DNA of 64,000 bases from Puffinus mauretanicus (taxonomy: Eukaryota > Chordata > Aves > Procellariiformes > Procellariidae): contig JAJKFH010001226.1 in the NCBI GenBank assembly GCA_023333565.1, positions 124,001 to 188,000 on the forward strand. Direction: 5' to 3'. This document shows positions 35,676-49,766 of this stretch, piece after piece. Position 1 is the first letter of the stretch; every line of letters begins with the position of its first letter. The notes beneath the pieces were generated by a model that saw nothing but the letters and a program-made list of their open reading frames with translations, did no database searches and was not told the origin of the DNA. A program made the translations under genes and the position numbers.

Positions 35676-38600
35676 AGGAAGGTACTTTTTATTCTGAGAA
35701 CTCTGTTAGAAACCATTCAGTAGTGTGTCAGCAGAAATAGCTGCCTACTGTCTGTGTGGCACAATCCTCAGGGTGGGGAGTTTCCTCTATGTGTCTTTGA
35801 CAGCACCAAGATAATAATGGTAATAACAGTTGTGTGCAGGTGATCGTGGCCATGGTGGCTTTGGCCACAATAGGGTCACTGTGTATGATAGTAAATTTTT
35901 TTTAAACAAGTGTCAGTATATAGATTTCCATGTTAGAGGTCTGGATGCAAACCACGTATGCTGTAACTGATGGGAGGACAATAACTGCTCTTGACTGGGC
36001 TCTTTAGGGAGGTCTTGTGTCAAAATAGAAAGTAATTAAAGTAGCTGATAGTGATGATGAAAATAGCTGAAACTGTCATTCACCAGGCACATGTACAGCT
36101 AAGACACAGAGTAATGTCTAGGGAAGAGGCCATGCATTTTACTAAGACAGTAAAAACAGTATTTGGAGAGGGAGGAAAGACGGATAGCTACCTAGCAGGG
36201 AATGGGCACTGTTCAATATGAGTGAGTAAAGACAGTATGCCAAATACTGTCTGAATGTGGCTGCTTAAGAAGCAGCATCGGTGAGGACTCTTATAGAATA
36301 CAGCGTATGATAGTTGCTTAAAATGGAATCTATTTTTACAAAAAATGCACAAAACCAACCCTCAGTGCAGAGTACTTCCTGAGGATTATTAATTGGCTGG
36401 TGTTAGCTGCCTCTCTTTCTCATCAGTTTCTCTTACTGTGACCCCCAGAACATCTTAAGCTGCAGTGTGACACTACTTGTATATTTTGAACAGAGGGAGA
36501 AGTGCTCAACAAGCTGTTGAATTGGGATTTGCATATTTGCAATGTGAAATTACGCTATTAGAATAGGTGTGATGATATTGTCACCAGCTGCTATCTTGAG
36601 ATAAAAATATATTTGCCATTTTCACCTTGTTACTGTTATACTTCTCAGGAGTTCAGTGACTTAAGTACCATTACATTATACCATTACATCTTAAATACAT
36701 CAAATATTTATATACAAGTCCCATTTTCTTCAGTACAGTCTATGCTGTGCTGAAAATCCCCCTGTATACTAAACACAGTTCAAAAGCTGCTTGCACTTTT
36801 ACAATCTGGATCTATGTATCATGTTGATCACCGCCAGAAGGCCCAAATATCTCTTTGAACAAGCTAGCTTAGGTATTAAAAGTAGGATGGTGGGATTCGA
36901 TATTGGCATTCAACCTCAAGTTATATTACCTTATAGTAAGGTGAGATATTATGCTCTTTTAGTGGGTTTTGAAGAGCTTATCCAGAGCTGGAGCATATAC
37001 TTTCCATTGTACTATATGGACACACCCGAAGTCTTGGTTTCAGATGTCGACATCTGATTAGTTGTCTAGGTACCTTTATAGTCAAAGATGACTACATCTC
37101 ACTTTAAGTAAACATCCATGTTTCATCAAATGAATGTATTGACTCCATTTACTGTTAGGTCTGAAGTCAGGGTGGGGTTTTAAACACTAAATGTTACTGA
37201 AGATCCAAGCCTCTGCGTGTCTTAATTTCTTGATAACTACTGATCTTTTTTTTACTCCTGTTGCTTGGGTGTACATACATACTGTGCCCTTTGTACAAAG
37301 CAGTATAATGTAGTTAAAACATTTTACTTTAATGAAATAATAAAAGACATTCACTCTAATTGCATGTTACTTTAATGGAAAGCTTTACTACTAGTACAAA
37401 GTTTAATTCTGCTCAAGAACCAGGTGAGACTACTATTTTCTTATTAACAGGTTTTCCAAGGCAGGTTATGTTACAGTTGGCTTGTTGAGAGAAGTTAAGT
37501 TGTTCCCTAATGGCTTTGCTCTCATCTCAAGCAGTAGAGGGCAGTGAATCCACTACACAGAAAAATGAATATGTCTCATCATAGGAAAATATTATTCTCT
37601 TTCCTTATAATCATACTTCCTAGTCATTCCCTATTAGAAATGGCCACTGTGGGGCACATGTAAAGTAAATTACAAATCTGTGTAGGTATCATGATTTTTT
37701 TTTTTACTTAATAGATCCAATACAGGCACAATTAGGTAAACTATGATTATTTTTTAAGTAACTGTTACTTGCAGACCAGAGTACTGTTTGCTACCTGTAT
37801 ATGTAGTTTAAAACCATCCTATGAATTTTTAGTTGTTGTCTTGATATGTTGCAAAAGGGAACAGAGAAACAAGGCAGAGGGGAAAAAGAAAGGGAGATAA
37901 GGCCAAAATTAAAACACAGACATTCTTCCCAAAACTACTGAGTTTAAACCTCAATTTTCCAAAGAGGAATATTTTGATATGAAATATTGAAGGAGCTATA
38001 TTAAAAGCCATACTAAAATAATGTCTGATGGAGGTATAGCACATTCATATTGCACATTAGAAGTATTACTATTTATTCACTCAGTATCATTTTCACATTT
38101 CTTAATATCATTTTTACAGTCTCTTTAGACTAACAGTAAGAATCAAAAGTTTGATCTTTTTTTCCTTTTTTTTGTCCTCACTAAGTCCATTCTGATACGG
38201 CATCTTTTTGTGCTTCTCTGTCTTATATGTTATTTGATATGGGGACATAAGGGTTTTAACCAAATCTCTCTAGGCAGGAAAAAATCCCCATGGGATTGAA
38301 AATTGGCTATTATCATTAATGACAGATCTCCTGTGAGTTTCTGTATTTCCTTACACAAAGCATACCACACTTTATTGCAACAAGATTCCATTTTTGATTA
38401 GAAAGCTATTAATGTTGTGCTCATAGACACCAGGGAAGGATTTTTCTTACAAGCCTTTTAAAGCATTTATCATTATTGTCTGGCTGCACTTTGCAAGGTT
38501 AGATCTGTTAGAAAATGGTATGTTTTGTTAAAAAAAGTAACATTCTACATTCAAACAGTATTATAGACTTATGTCCTGCATCTCCATTTATGACTTTTTT

Positions 38601-38945
38601 CATTAATAGTTCAGTGAAGCAAGAGTATACACATGAAATTGGCTAATGAGAGCCCACTGGGTGTGATTGTTGGCATTATAAAAGAGCCACATTGAAAATG
38701 ATCTGGAAAACAGAAAGACAAAACCTGAAATGATATAATTCACTACAGTAATGCAAACTGCTCCACTTGGGAAAGAGAACTGGAATTTATAAAAATAAGT
38801 GTCTTGCTGACACCAGTTCAGCTGCAAAGGTTCTGGAGGACGTTTAGTGTGTTTCTAAACTAAATAAGGGAAGACTGAGGCGGGAGATAGGTGGTAGGGT
38901 TTTTTGTTGTTTGTTGGGGTTTTTTTCCTTAAGAAAAGAGGGAAA

Positions 38946-39450
38946 CATGATCCTGGGCCGTATTAATAGGATAGCTCAATCTGTAGAACATGGGAGGTAA
39001 TTATTCATCTTTATTTGGCGCTGTGAGTACTCTGTCAAGCTCAGAAAGATGTGGGCAAATTGGACAGGGTCCAAAGTAGATCAGCAAGTATGCTAAAAGA
39101 GTTAGAAAGCATGACCTATGAGGAAGCTGTGGAGGAATTTAGTGTATTCAGTCTTTCTCTTTTGGAGGAAAAAAAAGACAAGGAGGTTAGAGATGGGAGG
39201 GAGGACTTAACCTCTTCACAGCAGGAAACTATTATAAAGAAGGCAGTACAATTGCCTTGTTTGTAGGCTAAAACCAGCAAGAAATCAGCTTTACAGCAAA
39301 GAAAATTTAAGCTTAGACATTCAATATTTCCGAGGATGATGAAAGATTTTGCTAAATTAGAGGTCCTGGAAACTCCTTCACTGGAGGATTTAGAAGAGTT
39401 TAAGCAAATTTCTGTCAGGAATTGCCTAGACTTATTTAATCCTCAGGGCT
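38946..39450 (+). mobile_element. Old, degenerate CR1-like LINE fragment
   Basis: Successive pieces match CR1 ORF2 and tail in order: ATCCTGGGCCGTATTAATAG, the coded phrase LDRVQSRSASMLKELESMTY followed by EEAVEEFSVFSLSLLEEKK (compare [15 protein letters not shown] and [15 protein letters not shown] in the young copy), and near the end CTGGAAACTCCTTCACTGGA then AGAGTTTAAGCAAATTTCTG, TCAGGAATTGCCTAGACTTA. It is interrupted by stops and indels and is far older than the copy at 21036-21738, in the opposite orientation. The internal open frame at 39051-39266 belongs to this element. Confidence 0.7.
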
Positions 39451-42400
39451 AAAAGCTGGTTTTCAGTGGTTGTCAAGTGAATTTATACTCTGGCTACAAG
39501 TCCTAATTCATGATGACTGTTCTTGACAAAGTCCAATTGCAAGAGGTCATAAGCATAGCTGGTAGATATGGGGTGGTTTCGGCTTGAATCAGTGGAGTAT
39601 GGAATCTCTCAAGGTACAGGCAGCCCCACACATCTATGATCAATGCTAGCAACCGTCTAAAAAACTTATGGGAAAGGGATAAAAACAGCCAGGAGGCCAG
39701 TCTACAGGACCTTACCAAATCTGTAGTTGCCACAGTAACTGAAAAGGCCCATACAAACATGTCCTCAATTGTACTCTAAACACAGCCTTGTTTCATCTTA
39801 AAAATATTTTTGAGAGAAAGAGCGGCTGTAACATAAATCCTTGAAAATGACAGCCAAAGCAGGACCACTTTACCTGTGTGTCTGAGAAAATAGTATAATA
39901 GACGATAAATGCATTCCTTCCTAGAATAACTTAGCACAGAGGTCCTTACGCTCCATGAGGTCCAGACTGATTTTACAGAAGAGGGCAGCAGCCACAGAAG
40001 AGTGTATTATATGATCTCTCCCATTCTTTCTGGGTCAATGCAGGAAGCTATTTTCTGTGCTAGAGACAATTCTGCAGTCATCTTGGAAAGATTACTCCAC
40101 TTGCATTAGCAAGCCTGTTGATGACTATAACAAGGTCTGGTTATGAAAAATAAGACTCATAGCTCCCAGTGCCTTTATCAGTACCTTTCATCTAGACTCA
40201 TCTGGCAAAAATGATTTGAGATCACTTTTGCTATTGGGAATGTAATTACCTTCTAAAGTATGGCTAAGATGAGTTAAGTGGCAGAATGATTCAATGAACA
40301 AGTGCTTCATTTCTTTCCTGACCCAAGTTCATATCTAATATAGAGAATCTGGAGTGATTTTGACGTCAGCCTAATCCCCTGCAGATGCTCATTCACCTGG
40401 CATTTGGAGAGTACTTCAGCATTATGGGTCATCTCTATTGAAGAGGCCCTACATGCTAAAAAAGCAGATCAAGACTGAAATATTGAGGAGAAAACAGGCA
40501 CGCACAAAAAACTTTTCAGAAGTCTCTTCTTGTTGCTGTATTTATGCAGTGAGATGTAAGAAGAAACCAAAATGCTTCCTGGCATGGGTAATGCAAGGTC
40601 ATTAACTATTTCATTTAGCACTGCTGTCTATTCAGTTAACCAATTACTGCATCTAGACTTGCTCTGAGAAGCATTGTGTCACAACAGCAGCACCGGCTTC
40701 CTATTTAGACTGTCTAGTACCAAAATGGCATGAGATTTTTATAAAAGATTAATGATACTTGTAGGTAGTCATTGCATATGTATAAACTATAACTTCAGCT
40801 CTGAGGAATAAGTTCAGGAATGTTATGTACTGGCCCTCCAGTATGTACAGATACATGTGGACCATGAAATGCTAAATTCTTTCCCTACAATTAATTATGA
40901 GTAACGTAGAGATTTATGCTTCATCTAACTCTGTTCTCCAGGTTTTCGTTAAACTCCTGTTAGGGAAAGGTACAGAATCTATGTATTTAGAAGCAGCATA
41001 GCATATAACAGCAAGGCAGGGGGAGAGTTTGCTGCATACAAGATACATCCTTACAAGGCACTACGCTGTCTTTTAACATTTGCTTGTAGTCCAGCTGGAT
41101 ATTTGTAACTAAAGTGTCTTCTCAAAATCTCTTGTAATAAACCGAATAGAAATCAAATCTTACTTAGATGGCTAACTTACTTAGATGAAGTTGGCTTAAT
41201 TATGTCAGTTGTCATTACAAAGACTGCAGCAGTTTCAAACATGATGCATAAAAACTGAAACTACTAACTCTTGAAGATACACCAAAAAAATGTAGTGGAA
41301 TGGAAACTCAGTTTCCTGGCCAATTCTGACAGTATTTTTTTTTTTTTTTGCCTTTCTAGGCAATTTCTTTTCTCCCTCTGGGCATGATAGTAACTTTGCG
41401 TTCCGTGGTATCACCTTCAGAAGACCCTAATTCTCTATTCTTACCAGAGAATCCCCTTGCTCTGTGATTATTCTGAATTATTCCTTGTCTTGTGGTACAT
41501 TACAAAAAGCAGAAATACCAGAAAGCACGGTATGCTGTATGATTACATAGCCTTCACAAGGTGTATCTGCTCAAATTCACATTCTGAGGGAGATGAGGAA
41601 GTCATCAACTAAGGTGAACGCACACAAGGCACTGGAGCTTGCTATTTCTGACTGTTACTGTTAATAATCTCCATCAGGTTCAAGGCCCTTAGACTTCTTT
41701 CCTCTATACCTCTGCTTCTCATTTTTCTGTAACTCAAAATTCATGATGACCCATGCCAGCCACCTGACTTTCTGCAAATATCTTTGTTTCTTGCCAAGCC
41801 TTCCCCTATGTACAAAATGTGAATTACTCAGTCATTTTTCAGTACCTATTTTACTCAGCAACATGGGGGGGAAGAAGGGAGGGTGGGCTACTTTTAACCC
41901 AAATTCTAGGCAAAATGATTTAGTTGAGATTTTTGAGCTCTTCTCGCCACACCCTATTGTTCAGCTTGAGCTCAGAAAATTATTCTGGTCTCAAAGGCTA
42001 TGTATCACAAGAAACAAATACTATCTATCTAAAGAGGTTGCCCATACCCTCTGTAATTCTGCAGTTCCTAGCACAGTTGTCAGTGGAGTTCCTTCTAGAG
42101 ATGATTTTCCACCATGGAGGAAAATTTTAAAGGTGTAGGAAAAAAGGTGCTAGCTTCATTCTTTATTTCTGTGGGAAATGGGGGAGGGCATGAGGATAAT
42201 GGCATCTTTTTTTTTTCCGTCCATGCCTATGTGCAACACGCATGTATCCTGGCCTTGCAGAAGCAAATTAGTAAGTTATGAGAACAGTAGCATGAAGGCA
42301 GTCACCCTATCATCAAATGTGGAATAAGTTGGCATGCAGAAACTTTTCCATTCGAAGTATTAAGAATTTTAAATTATTTTAATAATGTTCAAAAGAAATA

Positions 42401-45400
42401 TGAGAAGTTCAAGCCAGTTTTGACTACCGTACGGTATTGTGCTTAGAAGAGCTGAGAGCGAGTTCTTCAAGTTATGAACTGAAAAATTATTCCATTTTCT
42501 TCTGGAACAACATTTGCTCTCTGCACCTCATTCTTGTCTGTTTTCACATTCAAATGAGGTGAAGTGAGAAACCTTAAGCACAGATATTAAGAAGTTTTCT
42601 TACAATTAATCACTCTGAATAAGAAGCATCTGGTTCTAAATTTATGGGAGAAATCAGAAATGAGATGACATCTTAGAGCAGGGCTATATCTTAACATAAA
42701 CAAATAACTCTTGTATTTCTTTTGGAACTCTGCTGTCCCAAGCCAGATATGAGAACAAACAAGACATTAGTTATATTTCCCAGTATGAAAGTCCCTTAAA
42801 GCAGTCTACTGGGAAAAGTGGGTCTGAAAACCACTGGCATTGTCTCAGCCTAAGCTGTTGGGGTTGTGATGAATTAAAAAGGACAACATTCTAATTTTAG
42901 TAGAGTTTTAAGTAGACTTGTGAGAACTCAAAAGAGGATTGAGCTTGCTTACTCATACAGAAATGGCTGTTAGTTGTGGGTTTTTTTTTCCTTAGATTAG
43001 ATGAATGTCGATTAGGACATTGGCACACATCCCATAGTCTTTTCTGCAGATAAGGAAATTATTAAAGAAGGGCAAAAGGCAGGTATTACCCCTTTCTATC
43101 TCTCAGTACAGCCTGAGAGAGATGAGTTGTAAGTGCAGTTCCAGCAGGGAGCTTGGCAACCATCATGATGATCCTGCGAACAGTTTCCTTGCATGTTATG
43201 TGTTCCTCTACAGCGGATTGCACCCAATAAGTAAATGAGACCTCCGACTCCATTCCCTCATCAGGAATTTATGTCAGTGTTAGAATGTAAAGGATAATAA
43301 GCTGGATTTGACATGCAGCTGGAAAAGGCATTGGCTGTGGAAGCTATATGCAATGCAGAAACCCAAGAAAAGGCAGGGCAAGAGAAATATCTTTTCACTT
43401 ACCATCTATGTAATGACAACCATTGTCAACCATCTATAGAAAAATGTCCCTTTACTTAGATTTTGCTCGCCAATCAAACATTTCCCTTACTTTCCACTTA
43501 AGGCATCTCTAGCTATATTTTGTTGAATCAGCAGTATTTCCTCTTTTTAAAAGAAATGAGTCAAGCCTATAACAAAACATTCCTCCCTGGTTTTCCTTCT
43601 TCTGTTTAGCTGAAATGTGCAGGCTTGTTCTGCAAGCACAGACTTCAGCATTTCTAAAAGCTAAAGGTCAGCCTGAAATCTCACAGCATACTTACTGTAC
43701 AAAAGCCAAGCCAAGGAAATGTTGAAAAAGTCTTTGGAGAGCATTATCCTAAAATATAACTTACAGTCACTTCAGTCCCATGTGCCTCATGGCCTGTATT
43801 TTTTTCTTTTTTTTTTTACAAAGGATGTTATTAATATGAATTTCTTCGTATCCTGGAATGTCAGAATAAAACAAATTTAAGAGATCATTTTTCCAATTCT
43901 TCCTTTTTCCACAAAGAATGGGGATATCACCTTTTAGGTGAACCTACATTGGCTGTTTTGAACAGGTTGGATTGTTATTTTTATTTAATGGTAAAGTTAG
44001 TTATTTTTTCCTTAGACTGTATTTTGCCCTCAAAAGCCTGCTTTTGTGATGTGTTCTTAAGGTAATCAGACTAGGTATTGAATACATACTTTAATATTCT
44101 ATAATTACAGTGGATGGTCTTAGCAGCACTACCTGTCCTTTGTAATTCTGTTATCAGGGAACACACTGGGATCTCCCTGGTCTTGAATAGGCGACTTACC
44201 CTGATGATATTTATTGACTTTTTTGCCTGCTTATCACTGCTTAAAGCTATCAGGGAGAGTTCCTCTCTGAAATAAGTATAGAAAAACGTAAGTGCATGGA
44301 CACCCACACACATGTTCAGATGACTACAATTGTTGCTGAAAAGAAAATGCTTTCAACAAATCTGCTTATAATTGGACCTGTCTCAGTGCTGATTCTTCCA
44401 AAGCTGGCTATAAAAATAGATACTAATTCCAATCAGAATTACTCATATTCTGCTGTGAGAGAGTGGAACTTACTGTTTACTATCTGTAATATTCTCCACA
44501 AAAAGTTGAAAATAGTTGCGCAAACTGATAAAAGAAATACATTCTTTCAGTAGGAAAATTGTACTGAATGCATCTCGGTAGTACTTGGACAATGTTTAGT
44601 GAAACGCGAAATTGAACAAGAGAAAGATCCCAGGGAAACTGTTGTCTAAATATGTTGCAAACAAATGGGATTGAGTTTGTTTGGAAGCCTTGTTCCTCAT
44701 GGTGCACTAAAGCTAAACAGCAGGAGGTGAATCCGTAAATCATGTCAAGGAGTAAAGCAAGTTGGAAAACTTTAAAGTCATTGTGTACAAAAGTCCTCAT
44801 TAGCTCTCTAGTAGTTTTTTGTTGTGTTTTTTTTTTTCTCTCCAGATAAATCAGATACAAATAGACATGCAATATGGGGAAAAGCTTGCAATGGCTACCA
44901 TGGGAACAGAATCCACCCAGTATACAGCAGTTTCACATTCCGTTTAGAGACTATAAAGTCTTCTTTCCAAACTTTTGTATAAACTTCCATTCTGATAATT
45001 TTCTATGCTAAAACAACTGTAGTTAACATTACTTGTTGCCTGCATTGTCATATGTAACTCTGCCCTTTTGGTACTCGGCAGTAGAAACAGCAGCGCTGTA
45101 AGATCCTCTGAAAGGATTGTCCAGATTTTTATCGTCAGCTCAACAGTGCTTGACAGTTTGTGTGTGCAATGGACTTCTGAGCTTCAACTCAAGCTCCAGG
45201 CCTTTGAGTTTCCATCATCACTACTGTAAAAGATAAACTTATGATTGGCAATCAGACCATGCCAGCCCAGATCTGGGATGTAGAACTCGTGTAAATCCAC
45301 AAGGAACTAAGACTCAGCCAGACACCAGGGTGCCAGACAGCAGGCCTGATTCTAGTTCTCTTTGATCTAGTAAAATTACTAGCTGAACTCTGTAGAAGTG

Positions 45401-45847
45401 ATACGTGTATAAGATTAAGGCAATAATTTTTAATGCTTTACATCTACATTACAGTTTTAAAGTTTAACAAGACTCAGGTTTATCTCTTCTCTGATGGTGA
45501 ACCACAGTTCCCTGTGCAAGGCTAAGTTTATTAACTCTTACGATTTTAGAATCATTATATCATTTTTACCTACTCACTAGAGTCTCCTGCTGCTAGAAAG
45601 TCCTTCACTCAGCTATTTTCCTCTTTTTCCATGTTCGTCTTTTATGTGGGTACATTCATTCCCAAGATATCTTGTTATCTATTTGCATATTCAACATGAT
45701 ATCTTTTTTATTATTTTAACCTATGTCTCCTAGAAACAAAAAAAGAAAACAAATCATGTCTACGTGTGGTCTAGAAGATGGGAGAAAATAACTGCCAGGT
45801 CTCTGAGCACAGAGTCTCTAGGTAGTTGATTTATTCTAACTTGAACT
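39451..45847 (-). other. SYNPO2: SYNPO2 intron 1 segment
   Basis: AT-rich non-coding sequence with T runs near 41335-41349, 42208-42217 and 43808-43818. The plus-strand frame at 41743-42138 is open for 131 codons but has no family similarity, no splice framework and unremarkable composition. No repeat family is recognised. Confidence 0.65.
41335..41349. repeat. Poly(T) tract, 15 bases
   Basis: An uninterrupted T run in SYNPO2 intron 1, with no accompanying retrocopy visible. Confidence 0.9.
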
Positions 45848-46090
45848 AGGTCTACACAAAAAATGTTGGTGGCGTAACTATTTTGAATAAGATTATTGGG
45901 GGGAAAAAAAAGCATGTATCCTCCTTGAGGTAAGCACATTAGGAAACCCCAATATAGATGTCACTATATTGTCCTAAAATTTCTTTCAGTGGCATAGTTT
46001 GAGCACCTCACAGAAGGTGCCACTATGCTACAGAGAAACTTGAAGATATCCACTGGCACAGTTATGCTGAAATAGCTGTGGAGGCAGAGC
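45848..46090 (+). mobile_element. Possible decayed MITE-like sauropsid repeat
   Basis: AGGTCTACACAAAAAATG at the left, GGCGTAACTATTTTGAATAA, then GGCATAGTTTGAGCACCTCA and TGGCACAGTTATGCTGAAAT recall, in order, a short non-autonomous element common in turtles and crocodilians that begins 'GGTCTACACT' and repeats 'GGCATAACTAT'-type words. The right terminal repeat is not found. The identification rests on memory of that family and may be wrong. Confidence 0.3.
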
Positions 46091-49000
46091 TCTTCTGCTT
46101 TAGAGAGACCCTAAATTTAGCGGCTGTTTACTGTCTCCTAGCCCTGGTAAAAGCAGGGCTTTCTTTGAGGTTCCTAGTCCAGAAAGGTCAGCAATGTCAC
46201 TGCCCCTTTGCTGAAGATAGGAAGGAGTAAGATGGCCCAGGCCTTGGTCCTATATTGTACGGACAAAAGAAAGATTGTGGTTCCCACACAGAAGGTAGTA
46301 ATGCCGTGCAATCATCTGCTTCAGTGCTTACACACAGGTGGAAAAGAGGGTCAACACCTAGATCTAACTGCAACCCCTATTATAAATTTTCCTTTCTAGA
46401 CCCCAATTAGCTCCTAGACAAGAACAGTTTTGCAGTTCTGCATGTTCATTCACCTCTGGCCTTCTCAGAACTTCCTTTGTAAGTCACTGATATTCCCCTA
46501 GATGCTTCTGCAGGCAAAACTGCAAGGGACTTGCCAAGGACTTGATGTTTAGAACTTGTCTGGGTGAATAGTAAGCCAGAAGAGCAAGGGGGCATGCAAA
46601 ATGAAAAATTGCTACAATAAGCTGAGCAATTTAGACTTCAAGACTGGGCCCAGAAGGGCAGGAGAAAGTAAACTTAAGCTTATAATTTCTTAAAGAAACT
46701 GTAAGTTGAAAGTGAGATGAAAAGAAAATAACCTCAGCTTAAGTTGCACACTCTGCTAAAGAAATACATTGTTTTGTGGCATGAAGCTCTGCACGTGAAT
46801 CCATCTCTGAACATTGAAGAGAGATGATACAACCTTCCTGCTATTGTTCTGATGAACAGTCTATGTGAATTTATTTTTTCCACATCTCCATTTCTAAATC
46901 CTATGAATGGAAACCTAAACTCATGGCAGTGGTAACAAAGCATCTGTACCTGACTGGCTCCAGATTTTAACTGCAGAAACCTACCTTTTCTGTTGTTGTT
47001 GTCACTGGGACTCAGCATTTCCCCAGTGGTCTGTGTGAGGCTGTTGTGTACTTTTTATTCTGTCCTGTTCTTTCTTTAGTATATACAGAAGTTTAACACT
47101 TGAAATCACTTTAGCAGATTAAATTTAGAACTCAAGTTATGGTTCTCTTGCAAAAGGAAAAAAAAGAGCTGTGGGTTTTAGATGCTGAGAGGATGTGCTC
47201 TTTGGACTGGTATAACAAATGCCACCAGCATTAAGTTGTAGGGTCTCATATGGTCATATGAAATCGATCAGTTTTGTGGCAATAGAATCCATATAAAGAA
47301 ATTTTGACTTCTGTTGGCTCTATTTTATGTTTCACTGTGCTCACAAGAATGTAATTGTGTACGAGCTGACAGTTATATGTGCTGTGGTTCAGCCAACTAT
47401 ATCAGCATGAATCTAATTCTAAGCAGATAGCCTTTGTGTTAATTAATGCTTGCATATTTATATAAATTATGTGCTTGAGCACTCTGCTGGGTTATGACTA
47501 TTGTTAGTGCATGTCATATGCTACTTCTGGCTGAGAAGCTAGATAGGAATTAGTATTTATGTATTTATGAGTTGTAGATTCAGCCTCAAAAGATCTGAAA
47601 AACAAAACTTCCAACAATTTTTGGGAAAAATGGTCTCTCATATGCATATGCACAGCATAACACTCCATGTTTTGTTGATTGCTTATTTATATTTCCACAG
47701 TACATGCATGTATATTGTTGTATGCATATTCTACAATTACTGTTGTATATCCTGTGCAAGGATGCTTGTTCTAGAAACATAACTAATGCTAATGTTACAG
47801 GAAATCAAATATTATGATAAATTAATACTAGAAGCTTTATCCCTTACAGATGTTTAGAAGAGGAAGGTAGATATGATACTTGTCCTTCATTTAATTATGA
47901 ACTCTTAAGTATGTAGCTTTTATGGCTTCACATTTCAAAGTCACAAGCATGGCTGTGAAAACTTAAGTTTTGCCTTCTGTGTATATGTCCATGTAAACAG
48001 CTTATATGCTTGGAAATGCACATTGAATTTGAATGAACTAAAACAAATCTCCTTGCAAAACTCAATTAAAATTGCTCTGTTTCACTTGGTTCCACATGAA
48101 AACTGAAGAAACAACAAAGCGATTTCAGGCTTATTTGAAACTGAGCTAAGGTTCTCCCTAGCTTGCTTATTTGTGAAAAGGTGTGTGCTACTATATGAAA
48201 TGCAGTACTAAAGTCTGTTACAGATATTTGGCATTCCATCAGGTGATCCCCACAGGAACATTTGCTTCCTACAGAAAGTGAAACCACAATTTTAGAAACA
48301 GTACTAGATTACTTTTCTGTTTTTAAAGTGTTTTTTACGTTTTTTTTATCTAGAATTTAATGTTCAGGCAAGGTTACAAGCTCTTTACACTGATGGAAAA
48401 TTAGTAAGATTGAATTGCTTTCCAGGGCTCATAATGGGTTCCTGTCTCATAATTCAATGAACAGAAGTATTTTTGCAGCTAGAATTTGAACTATTAGAGG
48501 ATCAACTGATTTTATACGCTGTATTGTAAGTGTAGTGGCCGCATTATGCTTAGGATTTATTATGTGAGGAATTTGCTTTTAGCCTTGGGGATAATTAGCA
48601 CTTCACAACCTTGAGAAAACATACACATGCTTATGGACAGAAGATAAATCAGAAAATCTCTGTTTTGGTTAGTGTTTTATCAATTGAATCTTCTGTCTGC
48701 ATCATCTTTTTTTAAAGAAAAGGCCTCCATGTCTGACAACTTTTGGGAGGGGGAGTTTAAGCTAATTTCTGTGGCCATGCTTAAGATATTCAGAGCCTGA
48801 GATTTTACTCTATGTGCTGTAATTAATATACACTGGTTTGGACGTGGATTATTATTGCAAATAATCACCAATGGATATCCACTGTGAAAGTCAGAGGAGC
48901 ATGTAACAGTATGTGGTGCTCTCAAGTAAGAAAATAGCATTAGTTTGCTAACTAGAAGACAGAAACAACAACTATAATAAATTAGATATTATCATATTGG

Positions 49001-49743
49001 AGGATCACTTGCACATTATTTCATATGTTTATATTCACTCTGGATTCTTCTTGAAAGTACTGAACAGTGATGATTCTATGATGGAGTTGAGGATCTGCTG
49101 ACACTTTGAACTTTAGAAATGCTTGATTTCTTTATCTGTTAAAAAGTTAAGTGCTAGGTAGGACTGTTTTTTTCCCAGGATGAGAAAAGATGGATAAAAA
49201 GAGGTTAATGTGGATATGAAAAGTAAAGCTATCATCATTAATCAATTTCCATGAGTATCCCATTGGACTGAGTCATCTCCAGTGGGACTTCAAAAACCTG
49301 AACAATACAAGGCCTGTATTTGATCAGAGCAGCTGCTTCAGAAGGAAGGAAAAGGGGGTTGGGAATTTAAATGGGAATTGCAAAACTATGATCATTAAAG
49401 ATCTTACCAACTTTTAATAAACTATATGTGAAAGCTGAGTGAGCAAGGCGGGGACCAAACCAACAAGATTTCTTTTGACCTCTAAATAAAAAGAAAACAG
49501 CAGTAATGAAGGTAGTGGTCACCCACAGGAAAAAAGATTTCACAAAGGGTGGTCTTTTGTTTGGGTTTAGGTGCTCTGTATCACTATGACAATGTGGCGA
49601 GGGCCATAGTTTGTCTTATGTTAAACAGCCCTGTATCATATTTGTTGATCTTGCCTTAAAATGGGTAATAAATCCAGAGTAGTTCCTCACAGTTCCTCTT
49701 TAATGATTGTACAGTTACTAGTGGTGGCAGTTGTGTTGCCTTC

Positions 49744-49766
49744 TTTTTTTTTCTTTTTTTTTTTTT
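49744..49766. repeat. Poly(T) tract with single C interruption
   Basis: Two T runs separated by one C. Simple repeat, no function proposed. Confidence 0.85.

Larger units (their letters stand above)
33924..38945 (-). other. SYNPO2: SYNPO2 intron 1 segment
   Basis: AT-rich non-coding sequence. It contains a 16-base A run (34785-34800), a consensus CArG box (35666-35675) and a small inverted repeat, GTGGCCA and TGGCCAC (35846-35852 and 35862-35868). No gene-like frame or recognisable transposable element is seen. Confidence 0.65.

Noticed and set aside
36047..36080. C/D snoRNA-like words (GTGATGATGA then CTGA)
   Set aside because: The spacing is too short and there is no terminal stem; the words are common by chance.
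41743..42138. 131-codon plus-strand frame
   Set aside because: Unrecognised, no supporting splice sites, and a second frame is open over the same bases; consistent with chance in 64 kb.
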